Source: Saprospiraceae bacterium
GTDB taxonomy: Bacteria > Bacteroidota > Bacteroidia > Chitinophagales > Saprospiraceae
Length of the DNA: 64,000 nucleotides
Direction: 5' to 3'
Assembly (NCBI GenBank): GCA_029262995.1
Contig: JAJCYH010000026.1
Span: 124,001 to 188,000 of the forward strand
In this document: piece after piece, positions 28,351 to 36,948 of the stretch
How the letters are laid out: each line of letters starts with the position of its first letter
How positions within the stretch are numbered: the first letter of the stretch is position 1
Notes under the pieces: model-generated
The model's database searches: none
Seen by the model: the letters and a program-made list of their open reading frames with translations, nothing else
Told to the model about the DNA's origin: nothing
Made by a program: the position numbers and the translations under genes

Positions 28351-30000
28351 TTAGCGCCTTTTCTTAAGCAAAACATATGAAGTAAGACTTTTGTCTCTGG
28401 TCCGAGGGTTTAAAAATTCAACACCGAAAGATTCCCCAACAAAATGATCAAAACGAGCAATTTCTTCATGGGTATAACTCATTCTGTTAATATATTCATC
28501 TACGCGTGATAAGATTAACTCATTTGTTTGATACTTAGTAAAATCATCATCTGAAGGTGTCCAGTTTTTCGTAACCTTACCATTTGTGTAAAACAAAACC
28601 CTATTAGAAACTGGTCCTAAAACAATAAGTTCGTCATTGGGATAATTCTTGTTAACATATGCTGCTGCTTTGTTATCTCCTCTATACGCTGCAATGGTTG
28701 GAAATATATTGATGCTTAGAATAAGATTGATAATGATTACAACAAATGCCGACATATAAATGCATTTATCCAGACCTTGCTTTATATATTTATTGAATAA
28801 AAACATGCCGACTAAGAAAGCCACTATTATCAAAACGTAAATATAAATAGCAACATTCCAAAGATAATAACTACCACCAATAAGCAACATGCCTAATCCA
28901 ATTTGAAGCCATTGGACAAGCTTTAAATATTTTAAACTGCCCCTACCAATTGCACTCTCAAAAGTGTTGGCTACAAGTATTGCATAGAAAGGAAATATAA
29001 TAGTGATATAATGAGGAAGTTGAAATTTGGAAACTGAAAACAACAATAACATAAGCATTGCACCAGAAAAACTATACATCTCTACTGCCAAAACCCTCTT
29101 GATGAGATTTCTGACTATTTGATATAAAGCAAAGTAAAGTGCTAGACACCAAGGGAAAAAAGCCCACAGCTGTGTATGCAGAAAATAAACAATGTCACCT
29201 TTAGCTCTAGTAATCGGTCCTTCGTTGATCAGTCTGGTAAATTGACTATCCCAGAAAAACCATTTTATACCAGAGACGTTATTCCTGCCAAAAACTAATT
29301 TATCTGGTTGGCTATCAAATTGAACCCAAAGCGAATAGACTTCAGGTAATAAAAACAAGACTATCAGAGCAAATATAAAAATCCAATACGGCTTAAAAAT
29401 GAATTTTAAACTTCTTGATTTGTACAACAAATGACCTCCAATCGCACCAAATATAGGCACTACTAGAAACAATCCTTTGGACATAATAGCACCTGCAGTG
29501 AACAAACTCATACACACCAAATGTATTGTCTTAGTTTCCTTTGTAAAGCGATCAAAATGAAAGACCGCAGCAATAATGAATAACATCAAAAAGGGTTCTA
29601 CCCGTCCTTCTGTGCCAGCCATAAAACTATACTGTGAGCAAAGAAGTATGAGTATGCTTAACCAAGCCGTTTTGTCATTGTAATATTGACGAGCAAATAA
29701 AAAACAATAGTAGCAAGCTAGAAAGAAAGCTATGGTATGTGGGAGAAGGTAGACGAATGAGTTTACACCAAAAATTTTAAAAAAGACGGCTATAATCCAG
29801 AATGGTAAATGTGGTTTATCCAACCAATCACGGCCTTCTACAAACAATGATAACCATTCGCCCGTATCTGCTATTTGAGCAGCTATTGTTGCAAAGAGTC
29901 CTGAATCATCGATATAGAATTCCAGTCGTAGGTTAAACAGGTATAATAATCCTGCCAAACCAATAAGATATTTGATTACGAGATGTTGTGAGCGTTTCAA
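28351..30000 (-). CDS. Glycosyltransferase family 39 (ArnT/PMT-like) membrane protein
   Basis: A 549-aa polytopic protein with about 11-12 hydrophobic helices. The first periplasmic loop holds the GT39-type DDSGLFATIAAQIADTGEW segment and EGRDWLDKPHLPFWIIA, as in ArnT, where an Asp-Glu region is catalytic. A soluble C-terminal part follows at about 450-549. It would transfer a sugar from a polyprenyl-phosphate donor to lipid A, glycan or protein on the periplasmic side. It is monocistronic, and the 210 bases upstream (30001-30210) hold nothing I can identify. Confidence 0.85.
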   Translation of the reverse strand: MKRSQHLVIKYLIGLAGLLYLFNLRLEFYIDDSGLFATIAAQIADTGEWLSLFVEGRDWLDKPHLPFWIIAVFFKIFGVNSFVYLLPHTIAFFLACYYCFLFARQYYNDKTAWLSILILLCSQYSFMAGTEGRVEPFLMLFIIAAVFHFDRFTKETKTIHLVCMSLFTAGAIMSKGLFLVVPIFGAIGGHLLYKSRSLKFIFKPYWIFIFALIVLFLLPEVYSLWVQFDSQPDKLVFGRNNVSGIKWFFWDSQFTRLINEGPITRAKGDIVYFLHTQLWAFFPWCLALYFALYQIVRNLIKRVLAVEMYSFSGAMLMLLLFSVSKFQLPHYITIIFPFYAILVANTFESAIGRGSLKYLKLVQWLQIGLGMLLIGGSYYLWNVAIYIYVLIIVAFLVGMFLFNKYIKQGLDKCIYMSAFVVIIINLILSINIFPTIAAYRGDNKAAAYVNKNYPNDELIVLGPVSNRVLFYTNGKVTKNWTPSDDDFTKYQTNELILSRVDEYINRMSYTHEEIARFDHFVGESFGVEFLNPRTRDKSLTSYVLLKKRR

Positions 30001-30210
30001 TGACTAAATATTATAAATTATTAGGCATTGTAAATGAGCCTTGAGTCAATAATAATAGCTTGTATAATAAATTGCTATTCAATGTTATGGACCATAGGAA
30101 AGGATAACTGGTGTTATCTGATCGTTACTAGCACCTTAAGTTTCATCTAACCAGATATTAATTTTCCTATATACATAAAATCCATGGCTTTATCCATTGA
30201 TTCTCCTGAT

Positions 30211-31389
30211 TTACATTTTCACAAATGGTATCAATTCAATTTTACCCTGTCTATCTTTAAGCTGAAGATAATACATCCCTTTTTCAAATTCCGTTAGTTG
30301 AATCTGTTGTGTAGTAATATTTAATTGTCCTGATTTAAGAAGCTGACCAGAAGAAGAGACAATGTAATAATCCAAATTCGCTTGCTCATCTCCTATAACA
30401 TTTATAAAATTGGAAGTCACCGGATTTGGAAATATAGAATAAGCTAAGCTTGTCTGGAATGAAACCGCTGTTGATAATTCAACCTCTATCTCTCCACTTG
30501 AAATACTACAGCCGTTGGTATCGGATAGGTTCACAACATAAAAGCCAGCAGCTAAATCCTCAATATCTTCTTCGGTGGACAAGACATTTCCATCTTCATC
30601 TAACCATTGGAAAAAATAAGGAGGTTCTCCCCCTTCAACCGTTATATTTATGCTGCCATTATCCTCGTTAGGCTCGCTAGGAAAAGACTGTATTGCGCTG
30701 ATGACAAGAGCATTTTCTATGATTGGATTTTCCACAAATATTGAAGCCTCACAATCTTCACTGTCTATAACAACTACTTCAACGCCAGTATTGGTGGTAT
30801 TAAATTCACTTTCATATGGTGGCGTTCCTCCTGTAATCGTAAGATCGAGAGTCATAATTGCTCCTGAACAACTATCTATAGATGTTATTTCTGCAGTAAT
30901 ATCAATTGGGCTTGGTTGTCCCACTCCGAAAATCTCTACCAACATACAATTGTCATCGGTATCAGTAATTGTAATTCCGTAGGTCCCTCCTGTCACTGTG
31001 GTTGAGAATATTCCTGTTGAAACTTCACTGATTGGTGGATTACCATCGATCATTACTATATAATTTCCCGAGCCTCCAGCAATGTTTATAATTGCTTCGG
31101 TGGTTTCATTGCCCGTACAGTCCACTTCATTCAGCACATCTACAAAAATAGACAAGCCACCAAGTTTGCTGTTGGTTTCCCAGTTGTTGATGATATGATC
31201 TATCACATCATTGTGACCTTCAGGAACTAATGAACTGTAATCGAAATGTTCAATATCACATAATTTCTCCATTTTGTCTGATGCTTCATTTTCATGAAAA
31301 CAATCAGTTAATGGCAAACTGAAGCCTTTATTAGTGATGAATAGTGTTGCGACGAATAAGATTGGGGTTATTATTCTAGTGTTTTTCAT
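30211..31389 (-). CDS. SprB-repeat protein with T9SS sorting domain
   Basis: A 392-aa secreted protein: signal peptide (about 1-24), then three beta-repeat units of the SprB type, each ending in a GxYxxxxTDxxxC pattern (GGTYGITITDTDDNCM, AAGFYVVNLSDTNGCS). The type A T9SS C-terminal domain runs from about 310 (AYSIFPNPVTSNFINV ... EKGMYYLQLKDRQGK). SprB is a gliding adhesin in flavobacteria, but proteins with these repeats are widespread and may have other surface roles. A strong hairpin lies just before the start codon. Confidence 0.85.
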   Translation of the reverse strand: MKNTRIITPILFVATLFITNKGFSLPLTDCFHENEASDKMEKLCDIEHFDYSSLVPEGHNDVIDHIINNWETNSKLGGLSIFVDVLNEVDCTGNETTEAIINIAGGSGNYIVMIDGNPPISEVSTGIFSTTVTGGTYGITITDTDDNCMLVEIFGVGQPSPIDITAEITSIDSCSGAIMTLDLTITGGTPPYESEFNTTNTGVEVVVIDSEDCEASIFVENPIIENALVISAIQSFPSEPNEDNGSINITVEGGEPPYFFQWLDEDGNVLSTEEDIEDLAAGFYVVNLSDTNGCSISSGEIEVELSTAVSFQTSLAYSIFPNPVTSNFINVIGDEQANLDYYIVSSSGQLLKSGQLNITTQQIQLTEFEKGMYYLQLKDRQGKIELIPFVKM

Positions 31390-31407
31390 ACTCCAAAAAT
31401 AGAAAAA

Positions 31408-31431
31408 GGGAAATACTTTGCAGTATTTCCC
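31408..31431 (-). terminator. Hairpin with T-run in the leader of the SprB-repeat gene
   Basis: A perfect 10-bp stem (GGGAAATACT 31408-31417 / AGTATTTCCC 31422-31431) with a 4-nt loop is followed on the minus strand by TTTTTCTATTTTTGGAG and then the start codon, 18 nt away. It could end an upstream transcript or act as a leader attenuator or stabiliser. The upstream 31440-31930 holds no gene I can support. Confidence 0.5.
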
Positions 31432-31937
31432 TCAGCTCTTTGTTCAGATTGCTATCTTCATTTTATCTTAATCACTGGATTTTTCCGATTCTTGCGAATC
31501 TTCCAACGCCAATGTTATTGGTTCTATTCAGATTGGTTCGCTTTGAAATGTTCCTGTTTGCACATTCCCATTAACACAAACCACGCAATCGTCATGAATG
31601 AATATTATTACAAGAATTCTGTTCATTGATCCTCTTGAATTACTTTGGAGTGACCCGCAATAAATCAATGCTTTCAAATCCCTAGAGAATTGCTTCTCTC
31701 GGAAATTCAAGAATTGCTTCTTGTCCTCCCTTTCGTTCTCATTAATTCAGACATTTTTTTCAAAGAACTAAATGATGTTCAGCCTAAGCTTTCCGTCATT
31801 GTTATACTAAGTTATATTTTGTAAACCAAAAATGCAATTGTTATTTATAATGTTTTTCAACATTTCTTGAGCCTTAAGTGTTGATAACTCTTGAATTGTC
31901 AGTATTTTATTTGTTTTAGGGTGTTGGTTATTTTAAG

Positions 31938-32169
31938 AAAAGTTTTTATTCGTGGGTAGTCCATTGGAGGTCTTGAATATCGATTGATCATAGATTGTGA
32001 AAATTCCTCTGGACATTTAATCCAAACCATTGTCGATCATAATAAATTTAAGAAAGGCATGCATACACTTGATGTCGTTTTGAAAAGCAATTATGGAAAT
32101 GGATTATACCTAATGAAAATAGAAACAGAAGAGGGTCACTTATTTAGAAAATTGTTGGTTGTAAGGTAA
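31938..32169 (+). pseudogene. Orphan T9SS sorting-domain fragment
   Basis: About 60 codons up to the TAA at 32167-32169 match a type A T9SS C-terminal domain (SSGHLIQTIVDHNKFKKGMH, NGLYLMKIETEEGHLFRK). There is no start codon other than an internal TTG (31984) and no passenger protein upstream. It is the tail of a lost secreted protein. The rest of 31390-32365 has no recognisable coding content. Confidence 0.55.
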
Positions 32170-32365
32170 TTACTACAATAAATTAATAGTTTCTTATGTA
32201 AAGCCTAATCATTAACCTATACCTAGTATGCGATTATGTTTTTCCCAATTCACTAAATTAATTATCTTAACCATATGAATTAATTCCTCTGAGACAACTT
32301 TTCGCCATTTCAATATATGTGGCGACTGCCTCGATGGAGATCTGCCAGACCTTAATTCCAATTGT

Positions 32366-33055
32366 TTATCTTGTGCTGAACCCTAAGCTGTTATTAACTA
32401 CTCTAAATAATAGAAAAAACAAAATTATAGACAATAATCCTATAATGCCCGAAACAGCAGTTACTTGATAGTGTTGGATAAGTGAAATACTATTGTTAGT
32501 TGAACCAGGATGAATGATTATAAGTAGGTTTTGAACAATTATGAATACAAATTCAAATAGGACAAATGAAAACAATAATTTCTTAATCGTGTATTTATAC
32601 CTTTTAAAAATTAATAACCCGAATTGTATTGAAGAGAATATTATAAGAGCTACCAATGTGATAAGTATCAATTTCATTGATGTAAAATAATAAGGTACTG
32701 GTTTAGAAAAGTCTATATCAGAATTAATTAATATTGGTGAGTCAATTAAGAAATATACTATTATCATCTGTTTAAAGTACATTATCAATAGAACTAAAAT
32801 TGAAATATAGAAAACTATTTGTTTGAGTGGTGAAATTTTAATAAGCTCTTTCTTAATTCTAAGGGTGTCTCCAAACCTCTTTCGAGCAATCAAAATGGCT
32901 TCTTGTAAGGAAAGGTTAATTCCGAGTAATATTTCAATTTCGGAATAAAAGTAATCTGAAATCTCACTCCTCTCTAACAGGTTAAATAAAATTCCAGAAT
33001 TTATTTCTTCGTTTACAAGATTGATTTCTTTTTCTATTAGATTATTGGTTTCCAT
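32366..33055 (-). CDS. Membrane protein paired with PadR regulator
   Basis: A 229-aa protein. The N-terminal cytoplasmic part (about 1-75) resembles permease prefix domains (SEIEILLGINLSLQEAILIARKRFGD), and four hydrophobic helices follow (about 80-100, 125-150, 160-180, 200-220). In the family pattern this prefix normally precedes a MacB-like permease; here no permease domain follows. Its start overlaps the PadR gene by 19 nt, so the pair is co-translated. Probably a membrane component that the regulator controls; the function is unknown. Confidence 0.65.
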   Translation of the reverse strand: METNNLIEKEINLVNEEINSGILFNLLERSEISDYFYSEIEILLGINLSLQEAILIARKRFGDTLRIKKELIKISPLKQIVFYISILVLLIMYFKQMIIVYFLIDSPILINSDIDFSKPVPYYFTSMKLILITLVALIIFSSIQFGLLIFKRYKYTIKKLLFSFVLFEFVFIIVQNLLIIIHPGSTNNSISLIQHYQVTAVSGIIGLLSIILFFLLFRVVNNSLGFSTR

Positions 33056-33369
33056 ATATTATTTAGAGTTGAGTTCATTAACTTCCATTGATTAATAAGT
33101 TCAATCAGCCTAATTCCCCCTGATTTCTTAATGGAATAATATTTTCGTTTTCTTCCTTGGCACTCTTTAAAATAAGATTTAGCGAGATTCTGTTTTTCTA
33201 GCTTAGCTAAAACTGGATAAAGTGAACCTTCTTGCCAATTTAGATTTCCTTCACTCAGTTGAGAAACTTTTTTAATAATGCTATATCCATAATCATCTCC
33301 TTTCTGTAATATTGATAATACAAGAGGGATAGTAGAAGCAGCAATCAATTCCTTAGAAAATTCAGACAT
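33037..33369 (-). CDS. PadR family transcriptional regulator
   Basis: A 110-aa winged-helix regulator with the PadR pattern: LSILQKGDDYGYSIIKKVSQLSEGNLNWQEG, then SLYPVLAKLEKQNLAKSYF and RKRKYYSIKKSGGIRL. PadR proteins repress membrane-transport or stress genes, often their own operon. The coupled downstream membrane-protein gene is the likely target. A small wHTH of the short (PadR-s1) class without a long C-terminal dimerisation domain. Confidence 0.88.
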   Translation of the reverse strand: MSEFSKELIAASTIPLVLSILQKGDDYGYSIIKKVSQLSEGNLNWQEGSLYPVLAKLEKQNLAKSYFKECQGRKRKYYSIKKSGGIRLIELINQWKLMNSTLNNIWKPII

Positions 33370-33405
33370 ACCTAGTGGTTCTAAGTATAATGATACATAA
33401 ACGAT

Positions 33406-33680
33406 CTAAGTTTTCAAAATAAATTGAACTTTTAATTGTGTTGACAATAGTACCAGTTTATCTAATATCGCTTTCGGATCTTTATTCCTTTTAAAAAATT
33501 CATGGACATCGGTTTGTCTCTCAAAGTTTAGATAAAAAAAATGATATTCACTTCTGCCAAAAGTCTTGAGCAAAGTCGTTTTACCGATCTGGCGAGCAGC
33601 CAACAGTAATAAAGGTTTTCTTTTGGGTTTTGATTTTCTTGTTTCTAGATCTTTACATAAGTCTCTCTTAAATTCCGTTT
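33406..33680 (-). pseudogene. N-terminal fragment of an AAA_14 / DUF4143 ATPase
   Basis: About 90 codons in one frame match the start of the AAA_14-DUF4143 ATPase family (FKRDLCKDLETRKSK, KPLLLLAARQIGKTTLLKTF with the P-loop, YHFFYLNFE). A stop follows soon after (QFILKT), so 300 or more residues are missing. An in-frame TAA just upstream removes any good start codon. It is a relic on the left side of the toxin-antitoxin region. Confidence 0.65.
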
Positions 33681-33871
33681 AACTGATTTACAGCGCAAAT
33701 TCATTCTATTCGTTCCATAAATGTGATTATTTGCACATTATTGGTCCATAAAATGTGATATATCGCACTTTATTCAATCACAATATGTGCTCATCTTTTT
33801 GTTTTCCAAAACAATATTATCCAAATTAATAATTATGAATATCTACAAAACAATTGTTATATTTTAAACAC

Positions 33872-33956
33872 ATAATCGGAATTATTCCGATTATACATTT
33901 GCTTTTCTACACACAATTGTTATATTTGCACCAGTTAATCGGGTATTATCCGATTA
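33872..33956 (+). promoter_or_regulatory. Two inverted-repeat operators of the abiE operon
   Basis: IR1 at 33872-33894 is a perfect 11-bp inverted repeat (ATAATCGGAAT / ATTCCGATTAT, one central base). IR2 at 33936-33956 shares the TAATCGG / CCGATTA arms. They bracket the promoter. A direct repeat also connects them: ACAATTGTTATATTT occurs before each. AbiEi antitoxins are known to bind two inverted repeats at their own promoter and repress it cooperatively, so these are the expected operators. Confidence 0.75.
33898..33928 (+). promoter_or_regulatory. Bacteroidota-type promoter of the abiE operon
   Basis: TTTG at 33898-33901 and TATATTTG at 33921-33928, separated by 19 bases, match the -33 TTTG / -7 TAnnTTTG consensus exactly. 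Transcription should start near 33934, which rules out the ORF start at 33854 and supports the ATG at 33977 for the antitoxin. Confidence 0.7.
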
Positions 33957-33976
33957 TCATACATAATAATGACAAC

Positions 33977-34615
33977 ATGGATTTTAGAACGATGATAAAG
34001 GATTATTCTGAAGCTCCTATATCTAGACATTTAATTTTAGAATTACTAAGTGATTATCGGAGTCCAAATGATAAAATTAGTGAGCTACTTAAAAGCAAAG
34101 AACTTATTTCTATTAGAAGAGGGCTTTATATAACTGGACCAAAAATGGACTTGCCCTCACCAGAACCATTTCTAATAGCTAATCACCTTAGAGGACCGAG
34201 CTATGTGTCATTAGAGTCTGCATTGTCTTATTGGAACATGATACCAGAACGGGCCTATGAAATAAGTTCAGTAACCATAAAAACTTCAAAAATATATAAA
34301 ACTCCCGTTGGCCGATTTAGTTACCAACAATTAAGAATTCCTTATTATTCTTATGGAATAAAAAACATAGAATATTCAGCAAAGCAAACAATGTTGCTTG
34401 CCTCACCTGAAAAAGCTTTGTGTGACAAAGTTATATTAACACCCACAATTAATCTTAGAAGCATCAAACAAACTAAAGACTTTTTAATGGAAGATCTTCG
34501 TATGGATAGTGAAGTATTAAGCACACTAGATACGGAAGTTATTGAATTGTGGATTAAAAATGCTCCTAAAAAAAGTAGTCTAAAAATGCTTATTAAAACA
34601 CTTATAGAAATATGA
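33977..34615 (+). CDS. abiEi: Type IV toxin-antitoxin antitoxin, AbiEi family
   Basis: A 212-aa antitoxin. The N-terminal winged helix (ISRHLILELLSDY ... ISELLKSKELISIRRGLYI) and the C-terminal domain (EPFLIANHLRGPSYVSLESAL, SPEKALCDKV) follow the AbiEi pattern. It autoregulates the operon and counteracts the AbiEii nucleotidyltransferase without direct binding in known systems. The frame is open further upstream, but the promoter lies inside that extension, so ATG 33977 (MDFRTMIKDY) is preferred. Its stop overlaps the toxin start (ATGA). Confidence 0.88.
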   Translation: MDFRTMIKDYSEAPISRHLILELLSDYRSPNDKISELLKSKELISIRRGLYITGPKMDLPSPEPFLIANHLRGPSYVSLESALSYWNMIPERAYEISSVTIKTSKIYKTPVGRFSYQQLRIPYYSYGIKNIEYSAKQTMLLASPEKALCDKVILTPTINLRSIKQTKDFLMEDLRMDSEVLSTLDTEVIELWIKNAPKKSSLKMLIKTLIEI

Positions 34616-35241
34616 TAAAAGAGTGGATAGCGGAATATAAACCTCAAAATGAAGAAGAAATATTATCTGCATTACGAGAAATAATGCAAGAAATTACTTT
34701 AGCAGGTTTATCAAGAACTGATTTTTTTGAGAAAGCAGCTTTTTATGGAGGAACCGCTCTCCGAATATTTTATGGGTTGGATAGATATTCAGAAGATTTG
34801 GATTTTTCTTTACTTAAACCTGATTCTAATTTTTCAATTGAGCCATATTTCAATTCCATTCTCGATGAATTTAAGTCCTTGGGACTGACGGTTAGTATTA
34901 AAAAAAAGAGTAAACAAACAGCTATTGATTCTGCTTTTCTGAAAGCTGAAACCATTTGGCAAGAAATTGTACTTGAACACATCATCAAAGAAACTGGGGT
35001 GCGTTCTAACAAGACTTTGAAGATAAAAATAGAAGTTGATCGAGAACCTCCATTAAATTTCAAAACCGAAGAAAAGTTATTACTCCGTCCTTTTTCATTT
35101 TACGTGAAATGTTTTACTAAACCAAGTTTATTTGCTGGTAAAATGCATGCCCTACTATTTAGAAAGTGGAAAGATAGAGTCAAAGGAAGGGATTGGTATG
35201 ACTTAGAATGGTATATTAAAAAAGGAATTCCTTTGGATTAA
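34612..35241 (+). CDS. abiEii: Type IV toxin AbiEii nucleotidyltransferase, C-terminally truncated
   Basis: The N-terminal nucleotidyltransferase part of AbiEii is present: FYGGTALRIFYG (46-55) and SEDLDFSLL (metal-binding D62 and D64), then KIEVDREPPLNF and the SLFAGKMHALLFRKWKDRVKGRDWYDLEWY motif. The 209-aa product ends at IPLD, where family members continue with a helical tail and usually reach about 280-300 aa. The following bases are IS21 istB sequence. The catalytic core is intact but the missing tail probably inactivates or alters the toxin. Confidence 0.8.
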   Translation: MIKEWIAEYKPQNEEEILSALREIMQEITLAGLSRTDFFEKAAFYGGTALRIFYGLDRYSEDLDFSLLKPDSNFSIEPYFNSILDEFKSLGLTVSIKKKSKQTAIDSAFLKAETIWQEIVLEHIIKETGVRSNKTLKIKIEVDREPPLNFKTEEKLLLRPFSFYVKCFTKPSLFAGKMHALLFRKWKDRVKGRDWYDLEWYIKKGIPLD

Positions 35242-35468
35242 AACCCCTAGATCAGATCAACCGGCATGCATTGATGGAAATAATTGAAGACAGACATGGT
35301 AAACGATCTACTTTGATTGCTTCTCACCTTCCCGTTCAACAATGGCATGAAATAATAGGAGAAAATACTATTGCAGATGCAATTTTGGATCGTATTGTTC
35401 ACAGCTCTCACCGTATAGATCTCAAAGGAGAATCTATGAGAAAAAAAAAAGACAAAATTATTAATTGA
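35231..35468 (+). pseudogene. C-terminal fragment of IS21-family helper ATPase IstB
   Basis: From FGLKPLDQINRHALMEIIED through DRHGKRSTLIASHLPV, ENTIADAILDRIVHSSHRID and LKGESMRKKK the frame is the C-terminal third of IstB. The P-loop part and istA are gone. The fragment begins inside the abiEii stop region (shared CTTTGGATTAAA), so the insertion or deletion joint coincides with the toxin's end. Confidence 0.85.
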
Positions 35469-35519
35469 AACAGTTAAATTAAAGCAAAATTTAGACAACT
35501 TTTTTGACTTGACTTTGGG

Positions 35520-35567
35520 TGGTCACTTTCCACCGGAATACCCTGGTCAGTTTCATCGGAATATGCA
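35520..35567 (+). mobile_element. Right end of an IS21-family element
   Basis: Two related 20-bp repeats, TGGTCACTTTCCACCGGAAT at 35520-35539 and TGGTCAGTTTCATCGGAATA at 35544-35563, followed by TGCA. Repeated TGGTCAxTTTC..CGGAATA blocks at the ends are typical of IS21-type elements, which terminate in CA-3'. The 52 bases between istB and the repeats hold nothing else. The left end is not in the window. Confidence 0.65.
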
Positions 35568-35615
35568 TATGACCTTGATGTCGAAGAATAATTATGTAAT
35601 CAAAAAACTAAAACC

Positions 35616-36857
35616 ATGGAGCTTAAACTGTATAAAGATATAGGCTCTGAAAATCTAGATAAATCACTAGCATCTGTTGCAGAGTTAATTAAAATATATT
35701 ATGTCTACTATGGCAGGAATGCCTGGAATGCAACTTGGGTTACCCAGTATACAAATGGTTGTATGCATACCTCATTAGAGTCAGCAAAGTCATTTGCTGA
35801 GAGAGGTAGAAATCAAGGTAATGTGTTTTACATAAATGAGTTACCTGCTTTACTGATTAAATCCAATAAAGGGTTTTTGATAGTGACAGAGATGAACTCC
35901 CAATATCCCCTAGATTCTTATTCTCATACATACGATGTCTATGAAAGCTATTATGAATATGGTCCATGTGAAACAATTCTTACCTGTGCAAAAAATGTTA
36001 AACTAAATGTGATAGAGGATTCATTTCGTCCATTTTCTGATAATGGGGAAAATTATAAGAGTAGGAATTCAGTAATAACATTAGGGTTAGAGAGAATGGG
36101 TGTATTATTTGAGAAATTCTACAAGAATAAAAGTCAAAGATATACCTCTTATTCAATGGGAGGAGACTATAGGTTGGGGTGGTCCCAAAACAAATTAGAT
36201 CGTAATCCAGTATACATAAAAAGTATAATCAGGCTTTTTGAGATTTATAGTTTAAAATACGTACCACTTTATAATAAAGTTATAAGCTGGGTAAGTCGTT
36301 ACAAGTTCGACTATCTGGCAAATTCACAAAAGCTATTAAGTATATCTGATGAAATATTTGATGAAATAAAATCAAGAAGTTATCCTTTAAAAAAGAACAT
36401 CGAAGTATTGGTTCATGAAAACATCTTTGACGATACAGTTTTAAATGATATGAATAGGATATCAAAAAAAGTAAAGATGAATTACATCTTCAATGTGGAA
36501 GAAGTTCCTAGAAAAGACAAGGTCCTCTTCACTTTAAAATACCCAATCAACTTTTGGGAAAAACTAATGGAAACACGTTTTAATGAAGATGTTTTCGAAT
36601 CATTAAAATTGCTTTTAATAAGGACCAAATTAAAGATGGATGATAGACGAAGAAAAAATTACAGTATATGTCTAAAGTTCAGTGATGGTTATTTTAAAGA
36701 AAGAATATTCTATTTCCACGGCAGAAGTGATAAAGTTGATTGGTTGCGTGCTTTGAATATGCTTTATCTAAAAATTCCTGTGTTTTTTGATTCGGAATAT
36801 CCAGATCACTTTGGAGCAATATATGAAGAAAACGGTTATTGGGTTTATAAGTCCTAA
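35616..36857 (+). CDS. Hypothetical protein of the accessory region, 413 aa
   Basis: I recognise no family. The protein has no signal peptide or membrane helix and is rich in Tyr, Lys and Asn. The N-terminal part (about 1-170) is mixed alpha/beta; the middle (about 205-300) is helical (SIIRLFEIYSLKYVPLYNKV); the C-terminal part holds beta strands with paired positives (DRRRKNYSICLKFSDGYFKER). It begins 49 nt after the IS21 end and is followed after 91 nt by the DruH-like gene on the same strand. Possibly part of a defence-type module, by location only. Confidence 0.6.
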   Translation: MELKLYKDIGSENLDKSLASVAELIKIYYVYYGRNAWNATWVTQYTNGCMHTSLESAKSFAERGRNQGNVFYINELPALLIKSNKGFLIVTEMNSQYPLDSYSHTYDVYESYYEYGPCETILTCAKNVKLNVIEDSFRPFSDNGENYKSRNSVITLGLERMGVLFEKFYKNKSQRYTSYSMGGDYRLGWSQNKLDRNPVYIKSIIRLFEIYSLKYVPLYNKVISWVSRYKFDYLANSQKLLSISDEIFDEIKSRSYPLKKNIEVLVHENIFDDTVLNDMNRISKKVKMNYIFNVEEVPRKDKVLFTLKYPINFWEKLMETRFNEDVFESLKLLLIRTKLKMDDRRRKNYSICLKFSDGYFKERIFYFHGRSDKVDWLRALNMLYLKIPVFFDSEYPDHFGAIYEENGYWVYKS

Positions 36858-36948
36858 TCAACACTTATAATCTAATGTTACCTCATTTATAAATCCAATT
36901 TATTATATTCATGATTGCAGTTAGTCCAAATTAAAACTTCCAAGCCGA

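Noticed and set aside
31528-31710. 60-aa minus-strand open frame in a gene-poor gap
   Set aside because: No ribosome-binding context, no recognisable motif and irregular composition; not supported as a gene.
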